From contig NZ_BOOK01000016.1 of NCBI RefSeq assembly GCF_016863195.1, forward strand, positions 124,001 to 188,000: a stretch of 64,000 nucleotides of DNA. Reading direction: 5' to 3'. The DNA is from Paraplanobispora takensis (lineage in GTDB: Bacteria > Actinomycetota > Actinomycetes > Streptosporangiales > Streptosporangiaceae). The number at the start of each line of letters is the position of its first letter. Position 1 is the first letter of the stretch. Positions 36,062 to 44,376 of this stretch are shown here, piece by piece. The position numbers and the translations under genes were made by a program. A model generated the notes under the pieces. The model searched no databases. It was not told where the DNA came from and saw only the letters and a list, made by a program, of their open reading frames with translations.

Positions 36062-36778
36062 TCACTCGTCCGCCGGGGGGTTCTTCTGCCGGGCGACCAG
36101 GGTGTCGCCGCGCTTGGGAGGAGCGGGCTGCTCGCTCGTGCCGCTCCGGCGGCGGCTCCGCGGGCGGGCGGGGAACTCCGCGGTGTCCGTGGTGCTCTCC
36201 TCCTCCGCCGAAGGCGTGCTCGCGGCAGGGGGAGGCGGGGGAGCCGTCTGCTCCGGCGCCGGCGCGGGCTCCTGCGGGGCGGGAACGGGAGCGGCCGTCT
36301 CCGGCTCGCGCAGCGAGGCCAGGACGTCGTCGGCCTCGGAGTCGGCGGCGAAGTCCTCGGCGGCCTCGGCCTCCCTGCGTTTGATCACCACCATGTGGTC
36401 GACCGACAGCCGCCCGGCCCCGTTGACGGCCAGCAGGATCGAGGCGGCGCCGAGCGCGACGATCAGGCTGACCTCGCCCCCGGTGAGCGGGAGCCCCTTG
36501 TCCCCGCTGGCGATCACGAAGACCGCCAGGGCCTCGACGAACAGCAGCAGGCCGCAGGCCGGTACGGCGAGCCCGGCGATGAGCAGGGTCCCGCCGATGA
36601 GCTCCATCAGCATCGTGGTGCCGGCCCACAGCTCGGGCAGGGGGGCGCCCAGTGCGGCGAACTGGTCACCCGTCGCGTCCAGGCCGGCCCTCAGCTTCTG
36701 CCAGCCGTTGACGAAGAAGATCCCGCCGACTCCCAGCCTGGCGGCCAGCGCGGCGATGTCTCGGAGGGATTGTCGCAC
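36062..36778 (-). CDS. DoxX-family membrane protein with Pro-rich cytoplasmic tail
   Basis: The 238-aa protein has a DoxX domain of four membrane helices in the first 125 residues (LAARLGVGGIFFVNGWQKLR, TTMLMELIGGTLLIAGL, FVEALAVFVIASGDKG, SLIVALGAASILLAVN). A 110-aa tail of Ala, Pro, Glu and Arg follows (PAPEQTAPPPPPAASTPSAE, then RPRSRRRSG). DoxX proteins take part in redox or thiol stress functions at the membrane in some bacteria; the long tail is not usual. The start is GTG 36778 behind GAGGAG. The upstream neighbour on the same strand is a drug exporter. Confidence 0.88.
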   Translation of the reverse strand: MRQSLRDIAALAARLGVGGIFFVNGWQKLRAGLDATGDQFAALGAPLPELWAGTTMLMELIGGTLLIAGLAVPACGLLLFVEALAVFVIASGDKGLPLTGGEVSLIVALGAASILLAVNGAGRLSVDHMVVIKRREAEAAEDFAADSEADDVLASLREPETAAPVPAPQEPAPAPEQTAPPPPPAASTPSAEEESTTDTAEFPARPRSRRRSGTSEQPAPPKRGDTLVARQKNPPADE

Positions 36779-36847
36779 GGCTCCTCATTCTGGTCCGATT
36801 CACCGTCCTCGCCCTTTAAATGACCGGACGGGAGCCGGGCAAACTCG

Positions 36848-38401
36848 TCAGTCGGGATCGTTGCGGTCGGCGGACCCGCGCGGCACGAGAAGTGCCACGG
36901 CGGCGGCGGTGGCACCCAGCAGGAACACGCTGACCACGATCGTGGAGTGCAGCCCGGCGACGAACGCGACGCGGGCGCTGTCCAGCAGCGTGGCCCCGGG
37001 CAGGCCGCCGATCTCCCGCGCCACCGGGGCGGCGGCGGCGAGCGACTGGCGGGCCTGGGTCATCAGCTCCTCGGAGACGCCCGCGACCGGGGGCAGCGAG
37101 GGGGCGTAGACGGCGGTGGTGATCGTGCCGAGCACCGCGACGCCCAGCCCGGCGCCGAGCTCGTAGGCCGTCTCCTCGACCGCCGCGGCCCCGCCCGCCC
37201 GGGACTCGGGAACCGAGGACATGATCGTGTCGGAGGCGGCCAGCAGCGCGACCTGGATGCCGAAGCCGATGCCGACGAAGCAGAGGGTGAGCCCCAGCGG
37301 GTGCGGCTCGGTGCCCCAGCACAGGGTGGGGGCCAGGGACGCCGCGGTCAGCGCCAGCCCTCCGCCCATCGTGGCACGCAGCCCGAACCGGCGCAGCAGG
37401 TGCGCCCCCGCCAGGCCGCCCGCCACCGAGGCGGCCATCAGCGGCAGCATGCGGACGGCGGCGCCGAGCGGGCCGTCGCCGAGCACGAGCTGGAGATACT
37501 GGGCGAGCATGAGCTGGAGCCCGACCAGGGCGAAGACGGTCAGCAGCACCGCGGCGACCCCGGTGGAGAACGCCCGGCTGCGGAACAGGCCCAGGTCCAG
37601 CAGGGGGAAGGCCAACCGCCGCTGCCTGCGTACGAACCAGGCCAGCAGCCCGGCGCCGCACGCGAACGCCGCCAGCCCCGCAGGGTGCCCCGACCCGGCC
37701 TCCTTCAGGCCGAAGGCGAAGGCCAGGATGCCCAGCACCGACAGCAGCGCGCTGGGCCCGTCCCAGGGATGGCCGGCGCGCTCGCGGGACTCGGGCAGGA
37801 TCCGCGCCGCGGCCGGCAGCAGCACCAGCAGGATCGGCACGTTGATCAGGAAGACGACGCCCCACCAGAAGTGCTCGACGAGCAGGCCGCCGAGCATCGG
37901 GCCGAGCGCGGCCCCGGCCGCCGCGACGGCGCTCCACACCCCCAGGGCGATCGCCCGCTCCCGCCGGTCGGTGAAGACCTGCCGGATGATGGAGAGCGTG
38001 GCCGGCATGATCATGGCGCCGCCGACGCCGAGGAGGGCGCGGGCGGCGATGAGGGCGGTGGGGGTCGGCGCCAGCGCCGCCGCGGCCGAGGCGAGGCCGA
38101 ACACCAGATAGCCGAGCAGCACCAGGCGCTTGCGCCCGTAGCGGTCGCCGAGCGTGCCGAACGTCAGCAGCAGCGGCGCGACCACCAGGGAGTAGACGTC
38201 GATGATCCACAGCAGCTGCACCGAGCCGGGCTCGAGCGCCGCGGTCAGGGCGGGCACCGCGATGTGCAGCACGGTCGCGTCCACCGCGATCAGCAGCAGG
38301 CTGAGGCAGAGCAGGACGAGAACCGACCAGCGGCCGGTCCTGAGCGGGTGGGGGCCGGTCCCCGCGCGCTCGGCGCCGGCCGCTGTCTCCACAATGGTCA
38401 T
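36848..38401 (-). CDS. MFS drug exporter, DHA2 (14-TM, EmrB/QacA) family
   Basis: The 517-aa integral membrane protein has about 14 helices. Family signatures are LLIAVDATVLHIAVPAL in helix 1, LLTFGTLGDRYGRKRLVLLG (motif A), ARALLGVGGAMIMPATLSII (motif B) and GVWSAVAAAGAALGPMLGG (motif C), followed by WWGVVFLINVPI. It probably exports hydrophobic drugs or self-made metabolites by proton antiport. No regulator gene is adjacent, but a 12-bp palindrome (CTCTCTAGAGAG) lies about 120 bp upstream. The start is ATG 38401. Confidence 0.95.
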   Translation of the reverse strand: MTIVETAAGAERAGTGPHPLRTGRWSVLVLLCLSLLLIAVDATVLHIAVPALTAALEPGSVQLLWIIDVYSLVVAPLLLTFGTLGDRYGRKRLVLLGYLVFGLASAAAALAPTPTALIAARALLGVGGAMIMPATLSIIRQVFTDRRERAIALGVWSAVAAAGAALGPMLGGLLVEHFWWGVVFLINVPILLVLLPAAARILPESRERAGHPWDGPSALLSVLGILAFAFGLKEAGSGHPAGLAAFACGAGLLAWFVRRQRRLAFPLLDLGLFRSRAFSTGVAAVLLTVFALVGLQLMLAQYLQLVLGDGPLGAAVRMLPLMAASVAGGLAGAHLLRRFGLRATMGGGLALTAASLAPTLCWGTEPHPLGLTLCFVGIGFGIQVALLAASDTIMSSVPESRAGGAAAVEETAYELGAGLGVAVLGTITTAVYAPSLPPVAGVSEELMTQARQSLAAAAPVAREIGGLPGATLLDSARVAFVAGLHSTIVVSVFLLGATAAAVALLVPRGSADRNDPD

Positions 38402-38630
38402 AGGCCGCAGGGGGAGCCGGCCTGGGTGAACATGCGAGGCAGCTTAGGCCAACTCCGGCGGTCGCGCGTGCTCATTGGAGGATCGATTCAGGCGATATGC
38501 ACCCTCACGCGGCTTCGACCTCTCTAGAGAGATAGACCCCTATAGCGTGGACCTAGGCAAACGGTGATCGTGCACCGACCATGGCGATCGTGGGAGTCGG
38601 CGCGAGGGTGAGCCGTCGTGGTCTATCGGT
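38402..38630. other. Intergenic region upstream of the TPR protein and the DHA2 exporter
   Basis: No gene is seen. The region holds the perfect 12-bp palindrome CTCTCTAGAGAG (38520-38531), followed by TAGACCCCTATAGC, which may be a promoter or operator for either divergent gene. A partial relative of the downstream 32-bp repeat begins near 38602. Confidence 0.5.
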
Positions 38631-38716
38631 ACGAGGTTCGTGGGTCCCATGACGAGTCAGGTGCGAGGTTCGTGAGCGACCATGGTGAGCAGATGCGAGG
38701 TTCGTGAGTCACCGTG
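38631..38716 (+). repeat. 32-bp tandem repeat, three copies, each with an RBS and a start codon
   Basis: The core CGAGGTTCGTG recurs at 38632, 38664 and 38696 with an exact 32-bp period. Each unit has GAGG followed after 14-16 nt by ATG, ATG and GTG; the third GTG is the start of the TPR protein. The copies are about 70-80 per cent alike. The period is not a multiple of three, so the upstream starts open different frames. Confidence 0.8.
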
Positions 38717-40594
38717 GTGAACGGTCCCGGTGAGGACGGTTCCGGCGCGGCTCCGCTGGATCCCGGCAGCGCGCGCGAATGGTGCGCCGTGGCGGTCGCC
38801 CGGCTGGGCAGGGACCAGCCCGAGGCCGCCCTGGAGGCGGCCCGCCTGGCGGTCGAGAGCGATCCGCACGCCCAGGACGGGGCGGGCTGGGGCTACCGCC
38901 TGGCCAGCCTGGCCTTCGAACGGCTCGGCCGCGACGCGGAGGCCGTGGCCGCCGCCGAGGAGGCCGTACGGCTGGCGCCGGGCTCCTGGGCCGCGCGGCT
39001 GCGCCTGGGTGCGGCCCTGCGCCGCGTCCCCGGACGCTGGAAGGAGGCGTGGTCCCAGGCGGGCCGGGCCGTGCGCTACGCCCCGCAGGAGCCCGACCCG
39101 CACGTGCTCGTCGGCGACCTGCGCCTCCTGCGCGGGGAGCACCGCCACGCCCGCGCCGCCTACGGCCGGGCGCTGCACCGGGTGGAGGACCATCCCGCGG
39201 CCCGGGTCAACCTCGGCCTGACGTTCCTGCGCTGGGAGCGCTCGCGCGGGCATCACGACCCGGCCTGGCCGGTCGACCCGCGCGAGACCGGCCGCGCGCG
39301 GCGCGCCCTGGAGTCGTGGTCCCGGCAGGTCCGCGTCCTGCTCGCGGTGGCGCTCCTGGCGGTCGGGGTGGCCGCCTTCGGCTACGGGCTGACCGAGGAG
39401 GCCGTGATCGGCGGGGCCCTGGCGCCGGTCGCCGCACTGGTGATCACGCTCAGGCAGGCCCACCGGGTCAGGCTCTGGCCCTACGTCCCGGGGATGCTCG
39501 CCCGCGACGCGTGGCTCAGCATGGGCATCGCGATCACGCTGATGGCGGTCGCCGCCTACGTCGCGGCGGTCGCCACCCTGCCGCGCGCCGTACAGGACTT
39601 CCCCCTCACCGGGCTGCCCGACCCCGCCGCGCTGCCCGCCCTCGCCCGCAGCCCCTGGGCCGGGCTGGCGGCCCTGGTGCTGCTCAACGGGCTGGCCGTG
39701 CTGATCCTGCGCACGCTCGCCGAGGCGTGGCGGGGGCGGCCGATCCGGGCGCTGGCCGAGTTCGCCGCGGCCGGGGACGACCGCACGGCCGCCCGCGACA
39801 TCGACGTGACGCTCTGGCTCGTGGCGGTCCGGGCCTGGTCGGCGCTCGTCCTGGTCGTGGCGGGCGCGCTGCTGCTGGACGACTCCCGCTGGGCCCTGGC
39901 GGCCCTGACCGTGCCGCCCGCGCTGGGCCGGGCGTACGGCAGGGCGCGCGGCCGGGCGCCCGCGGACCGCTGGCTCACCGTGGTGACGGTCCTGCTCGTC
40001 GTGGCGCCGGTCGCGCTCGTCGCGGCGGCGGCCGCAGGCCCCCTCGGACTCCCCGATCGGTTCGGCCGCTGGTCGTGGCAGGCGGCGATCGGGGTCCTGG
40101 TGACGGTGGTGGCCGCCTACGTCATCAGGTCGGCCCGGGCGTGGTGGCGGGGCGCGCCCGGGCCCTGGCGGGGCTCGCTGGCCATGTACGAGGGTTCCGG
40201 GCGCCGCCTGCCCGGTGACGCGCGGGCCCCGGTGGAGCTGAGCGGCGAGGTGCGCGAGGCCCTCGCCTACGCGCGGGGGGTGGTTCTGGCCTACTCCGAT
40301 CCGACGGGGCCGAGGGCGCTGGCCGTCGGCTCGGTCGGATCGGTCGGCCCGGGAGGCGAACTCCGCCTGATCGCCGCCGAGGACGCGTGGGAGGCCGCCG
40401 AGCGCGACCCGCGGGTGGCGGTGTTCGTCGCCGACCCGGCGGACCGCCGCTTCTGGGCCGAGGTGCGCGGCATCGCCATCGGCGACGCCGAGGCCGACGT
40501 GCTCAGGGTCACCCCCGAGCACGTCGTGATCGGGGACTATCCCGGGCGCCACCAGGGCCGGGTGCGCCCCGGGGACGGCCGCCCCGCGCACTGA
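38714..40594 (+). CDS. TPR-containing polytopic membrane protein
   Basis: The predicted protein is 626 aa. Residues 12-180 form about four TPR-like units (WCAVAVARLGRDQPEAALEA, LASLAFERLGRDAEAVAAAE, VLVGDLRLLRGEHRHARAAY), a protein-docking module facing the cytoplasm. About eight membrane helices follow (LLAVALLAVGVAAFGYGL, ALVLVVAGALLLDDSRW, WLTVVTVLLVVAPVALVAAA and others). The last 120 residues are soluble (YARGVVLAYSDPTGPRALAV, RFWAEVRGIAIGDAEAD). The family is unknown. It starts with GTG GTG (38714/38717) in the last copy of a 32-bp repeat. It lies upstream of the membrane-anchored twin AAA ATPase on the same strand, suggesting a joint function at the membrane. Confidence 0.82.
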   Translation: MVNGPGEDGSGAAPLDPGSAREWCAVAVARLGRDQPEAALEAARLAVESDPHAQDGAGWGYRLASLAFERLGRDAEAVAAAEEAVRLAPGSWAARLRLGAALRRVPGRWKEAWSQAGRAVRYAPQEPDPHVLVGDLRLLRGEHRHARAAYGRALHRVEDHPAARVNLGLTFLRWERSRGHHDPAWPVDPRETGRARRALESWSRQVRVLLAVALLAVGVAAFGYGLTEEAVIGGALAPVAALVITLRQAHRVRLWPYVPGMLARDAWLSMGIAITLMAVAAYVAAVATLPRAVQDFPLTGLPDPAALPALARSPWAGLAALVLLNGLAVLILRTLAEAWRGRPIRALAEFAAAGDDRTAARDIDVTLWLVAVRAWSALVLVVAGALLLDDSRWALAALTVPPALGRAYGRARGRAPADRWLTVVTVLLVVAPVALVAAAAAGPLGLPDRFGRWSWQAAIGVLVTVVAAYVIRSARAWWRGAPGPWRGSLAMYEGSGRRLPGDARAPVELSGEVREALAYARGVVLAYSDPTGPRALAVGSVGSVGPGGELRLIAAEDAWEAAERDPRVAVFVADPADRRFWAEVRGIAIGDAEADVLRVTPEHVVIGDYPGRHQGRVRPGDGRPAH

Positions 40595-40828
40595 CCCCGT
40601 CCGCGCGGCCACGGGTCCCGGGCCGTCCGCGAGGGGGTGTCCGCCGGGTCCTGATTCGGCCGGCCTGTCACGGATGGGGTGGCGGGCAGGTGACATTCCC
40701 ATTCGTGACGTTCGTCGCGCCGCATGCCGGTTATCTGATTGTTCTGGTGCGGCGGCGTGGCGCGGTGCCCGGGCACGCCCAAACCCCTTCCCGGTGCGGT
40801 ATAACCGGGGGCGGACCGGGGAGGCGTG

Positions 40829-43168
40829 ATGCGGGACTCCGACAGGGCCAGGCCGGCCGGGCGGGCGGCGGCACGGGATCTGTTCGAACAGGTGCGGGCA
40901 CGTTACTTCCATCTTCCCCCCGCCGGACGACGACTGCTCCACGTCGGCGTCTTCCTCGCCGTGATGACGCTGGCCGCGGTGCTGAGCTGGTCCCTGTTCA
41001 CCACCGCCCTCCTGACGATCGCGCTGCTCGGCTTCGCGGCGCTGACCCTGCGCTTCCCCCGCGCCGGCGCCACCGTGCTGGTCCTGGCCGGGTGGATGCT
41101 CCTGCTCGGCTTCTTCATGGGCCTGTACGGTCCGCAGTCGCCCGCCCCCGCGCTCCTGCTGGTCCTGGGCGTGGCCGTGGCCGGGGTCGCCCACCTCATC
41201 CGCTGGGTCCCGCCGTGGCTGACCACCCTGATGGCCCTGGTCCCCGCCGCCGTGGCCGCCTTCGCGCTGTACTTCATCGCGCCCGTCGCCGGCCCGTGGG
41301 CCGCCTACGGCGTGGCCGCCGCGGTCCTGCTCTACCGCTTCGTCGAGGCCCGCAGGGTCAGGGGGACGCTGCCGGAGTACGAGCAGCCGGTCAGGGTCCG
41401 CGTCCAGGAGGGCGCGCCGCAGGTCCAGAGCCACGGCGGCAGGTCCGCGCCGCCGCCGATCTCGGTGGAGGAGGCGCTCGGCGAGCTGGACGCCATGATC
41501 GGCCTGGCCCCGGTGAAGGAGCAGGTCCGCTCCATCGCCGCCTCGATCGAGGCCTCCCGCCTGCGCAGGGAGGCCGGATACTCCACCGAGCCGCCGATGC
41601 GCCACTTCGTGTTCGTGGGCCCGCCCGGCACGGGCAAGACCAGCGTGGCCAGGACCGTCGCGAAGATCTTCTACGCCTTCGGCCTGCTGGAGACGCCGTA
41701 CGTGGTGGAGGCCCAGCGCGCCGACCTCGTGGGGGAGTTCCTCGGGGCCACCGCGATCAAGACCAACGAGCTGATCGACCGGGCGCTGGGCGGGGTGCTG
41801 TTCGTCGACGAGGCCTACAGCCTGATCAACTCCGGTGACGGCCAGCCCGACCGCTTCGGGGCCGAGGCCGTGCAGACGCTGCTCAAGCGGGCCGAGGACG
41901 ACCGCGACCGGCTGATCGTCATCCTGGCCGGATACGAGAAGGAGATGACCTCCTTCCTGACCAGCAACCCCGGTCTGGCCAGCCGGTTCGCCACCCGCGT
42001 CCGCTTCCCCGGCTACGCGCCCGGCGAGCTGGTGCAGATCACCGACCTGCTGCAGCGGCGCCGCGGCGACCGGATGGCCGAGGAGGCCCGGCCCGCGCTC
42101 CTCGCGAGGTTCGAAGACGTCCACCGCCGCGGGATCGTCGACGAGCTGGGCAACGCCCGGTTCGTCCGCAGCCTGGTGGAGGCCGCCGCCCAGGCCCGCG
42201 ACGTGCGGGTGGTCGGCGCGGGCGGCTCGCCCACCACCGAGGACCTGGTGACCACCACCGAGCCGGACGTCGCCAAGGCCTTCGACGAGCTCACCGCCCG
42301 CTACCGCGGCTATCAGGCCACGCCCACCCTGGAGGAGGCCCTGGCCGACCTGGACCGGATGGCCGGGCTGGAACCGGTCAAGCGGCAGGTCCACGCGATC
42401 ACCGCCCAGCTCCGGGTGGCCAGGATGCGCCAGGAGCGCGGCCTGCCCACCCCGCCGCAGATGCGGCACTTCGTCTTCACCGGCCCGCCCGGCACCGGCA
42501 AGACCACCGTGGCCCGCATCCTCGGCCGCATCTTCGCCGCCCTGGGCCTGCTCGCCCGTCCGGACGTGGTGGAGGCCCAGCGCGCCGACCTGGTCGGCCA
42601 GCACCTGGGCTCCACCGCGATCAAGACCAACGAGCTGGTCGACCGGGCGCTGGGCGGGGTGCTGTTCGTCGACGAGGCCTACAGCCTGGTCAACAGCGGC
42701 TACGCCGGAGGCGACGCGTTCGGGGCCGAGGCCGTGCAGACCCTGCTCAAGCGGGCCGAGGACGACCGCGACCGGCTGGTGATCATCCTGGCCGGATACG
42801 AGCGCGAGATGACCTCCTTCCTGGCCACCAACCCGGGGCTGGCCAGCCGGTTCAACCAGCGGGTGCGCTTCCCCTCCTACACGCCGGGCGAGCTCGCCGA
42901 GATCGCCGAGCTGCTCGCCGAGCGGTCGGGCGACAGGTTCGACGAGGCCGCCCGGGAGAACCTGGCCGCGGTCTTCACCTGGGTCTGCGAGGACGGGTCG
43001 ATCGACGGCCTGGGCAACGGCCGCTTCGTCCGCTCGCTGTTCGAGCGCGCCGCGATGCTCCGCGACGTGCGCCTGGCCGCCCTCGGCGGCACCGCCAGCT
43101 CCGCGGAGCTGACCACCGTCACCGGCGCCGACGTGCGCGACGCGGTGGACGAGATCTCCGGCCGCTGA
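40829..43168 (+). CDS. Membrane-anchored twin AAA ATPase (CbxX/CfqX, EccA-like modules)
   Basis: The 779-aa protein begins with about six hydrophobic helices (residues 30-175; LLHVGVFLAVMTLAAVLSW, LLLVLGVAVAGVAHLI and others). Two AAA modules of the CbxX/CfqX class follow, each with Walker A GPPGTGKT (near residues 264 and 551), ADLVG, LGGVLFVDEAY (Walker B) and LLKRAEDDRDRL. Parts of the modules are almost identical in DNA (for example 41745-41830 and 42615-42690), pointing to internal duplication with recent homogenisation. The family includes the rubisco activase CbbX and the type VII secretion chaperone EccA; two AAA modules fused to a membrane domain is uncommon. ATG 40829, with GGGGAGG upstream, is preferred over GTG 40826. 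It probably remodels a membrane complex, perhaps with the TPR protein upstream. Confidence 0.93.
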   Translation: MRDSDRARPAGRAAARDLFEQVRARYFHLPPAGRRLLHVGVFLAVMTLAAVLSWSLFTTALLTIALLGFAALTLRFPRAGATVLVLAGWMLLLGFFMGLYGPQSPAPALLLVLGVAVAGVAHLIRWVPPWLTTLMALVPAAVAAFALYFIAPVAGPWAAYGVAAAVLLYRFVEARRVRGTLPEYEQPVRVRVQEGAPQVQSHGGRSAPPPISVEEALGELDAMIGLAPVKEQVRSIAASIEASRLRREAGYSTEPPMRHFVFVGPPGTGKTSVARTVAKIFYAFGLLETPYVVEAQRADLVGEFLGATAIKTNELIDRALGGVLFVDEAYSLINSGDGQPDRFGAEAVQTLLKRAEDDRDRLIVILAGYEKEMTSFLTSNPGLASRFATRVRFPGYAPGELVQITDLLQRRRGDRMAEEARPALLARFEDVHRRGIVDELGNARFVRSLVEAAAQARDVRVVGAGGSPTTEDLVTTTEPDVAKAFDELTARYRGYQATPTLEEALADLDRMAGLEPVKRQVHAITAQLRVARMRQERGLPTPPQMRHFVFTGPPGTGKTTVARILGRIFAALGLLARPDVVEAQRADLVGQHLGSTAIKTNELVDRALGGVLFVDEAYSLVNSGYAGGDAFGAEAVQTLLKRAEDDRDRLVIILAGYEREMTSFLATNPGLASRFNQRVRFPSYTPGELAEIAELLAERSGDRFDEAARENLAAVFTWVCEDGSIDGLGNGRFVRSLFERAAMLRDVRLAALGGTASSAELTTVTGADVRDAVDEISGR

Positions 43169-43221
43169 CCCCGTACGGCACGGCCGGTGGACTGTCACCG
43201 CCGGGGTGTAGGAAGTGGGGC

Positions 43222-44310
43222 ATGACGATTTCGGTGACGTGGCCGCAGGTGCTCGCCTGGCGGTTGAGGCGGCAGTTCGTCGACCCGGTGGCGGGGGGCG
43301 AGGCGGTCTCGGTGGTCCGGCGGCTGAGCGGGGTGCAGGCCCAGGTCGCCTCGTCGGCCGAGCTGGCGGTCGCCGTACGGCAGGCGCGGCCCCGGCGCGG
43401 TGAGATCGGGCAGGCCCTGTGGCGGGAGCGCACGCTGGTCAAGACCTGGACGGCGCGCGGCACGCTCCACCTGGTCCCGGCCGACGAGCTGGCCTCCTAC
43501 GCCGCGGTCCTGGGCTCGTTCCGCCACTGGGACAAGGGATCGTGGCAGCGGGGCCACGGGGTGACCGCCGCGGAGGTGGCGGCCATCGTCGAGGCCGTCC
43601 CCCGGGCGCTGGAGGGGCGCACGCTCACCCGCGAGGAGCTGGTCGAGGGCGTCATCGAGGTCACCGGCGACGTCCACCTGAGGCAGGCGCTGACCTCCGG
43701 CTGGGGCGCGCTGCTCAAGCCGCTCAGCTTCCTGGGCGAGCTGTGCTACGGTCCGCCGCGCGAGGGCAGGGTCACCTTCGTCAGCCCCCGCGACTGGGTG
43801 CCGGGCTGGCCGTCCGAGCCCCCTTCGGCCGCGGAGGGCGGCATGGCCCTGGTCCGCTCCTTCCTCGGCGCCCACGGCCCCGGCACCCCCGAGACGTTCG
43901 ACGCCTGGCTCTTGCGGGGCGGCGCCAGGAAGGCCGACCTGCGCGGCTGGTTCCGCGACCTGGCGCCCGAGCTGGCCGAGATCGAGGTGGAGGGCCGCCC
44001 GATGGTCCTGCTCGCCGGGCACCTCGACGATCTGGCCGCGACCTCACCCGCCGCCGGCGTCCACCTGCTGCCCGGTTTCGATCAGTACATCCTGGGCGCC
44101 CCCCGCGACCTCGAACCGCTCCTGCCCAAGGAGGCCAGGCCCAAGGTGAGCAGGGCCGCCGGATGGATCTCCCCGGTCGTGGTCCACCGGGGCCGGGTGG
44201 CCGGAGTGTGGGAGGCCAGGAACGGCGAGATCGTCTTCGACCTGTTCGAGGACGTGCCCCCCGCGGACCTGAAGGCCGAGGCCGAGCGCGTCGCGGCGCT
44301 CCTGGGATAG
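43222..44310 (+). CDS. Winged-helix protein of the HTH_42 family (AlkX/YcaQ-like DNA glycosylase)
   Basis: The 362-aa protein belongs to the HTH_42 family. The N-terminal part shows VLAWRLRRQFVD, RLSGVQAQVASSAELAVAVR with the QxQ motif that is catalytic in AlkX/YcaQ-type glycosylases, and LVKTWTARGTLHLVPADELA. The C-terminal part has GFDQYILGAPRDLEPLLP and ISPVVVHRGRVAGVWEAR, also typical. Some relatives unhook DNA interstrand cross-links and protect producers of alkylating antibiotics; others are only known as hypothetical DNA-binding proteins. The start is ATG 43222 with AGGAAGTGGGG upstream. It is a single gene 53 nt behind the twin-AAA gene. Confidence 0.88.
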   Translation: MTISVTWPQVLAWRLRRQFVDPVAGGEAVSVVRRLSGVQAQVASSAELAVAVRQARPRRGEIGQALWRERTLVKTWTARGTLHLVPADELASYAAVLGSFRHWDKGSWQRGHGVTAAEVAAIVEAVPRALEGRTLTREELVEGVIEVTGDVHLRQALTSGWGALLKPLSFLGELCYGPPREGRVTFVSPRDWVPGWPSEPPSAAEGGMALVRSFLGAHGPGTPETFDAWLLRGGARKADLRGWFRDLAPELAEIEVEGRPMVLLAGHLDDLAATSPAAGVHLLPGFDQYILGAPRDLEPLLPKEARPKVSRAAGWISPVVVHRGRVAGVWEARNGEIVFDLFEDVPPADLKAEAERVAALLG

Positions 44311-44376
44311 CGGGCTCTCCGGCCCGTCGCCGCAGGCCGGAGGCGGAAGCGGACCGCGTCGCCGCAGGCGCAGCCG

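Noticed and set aside
38631-38716. CRISPR array or phage attachment site in the 32-bp repeats
   Set aside because: The repeats are directly adjacent, only about three-quarters identical and contain start signals; no cas gene, integrase or tRNA is nearby.
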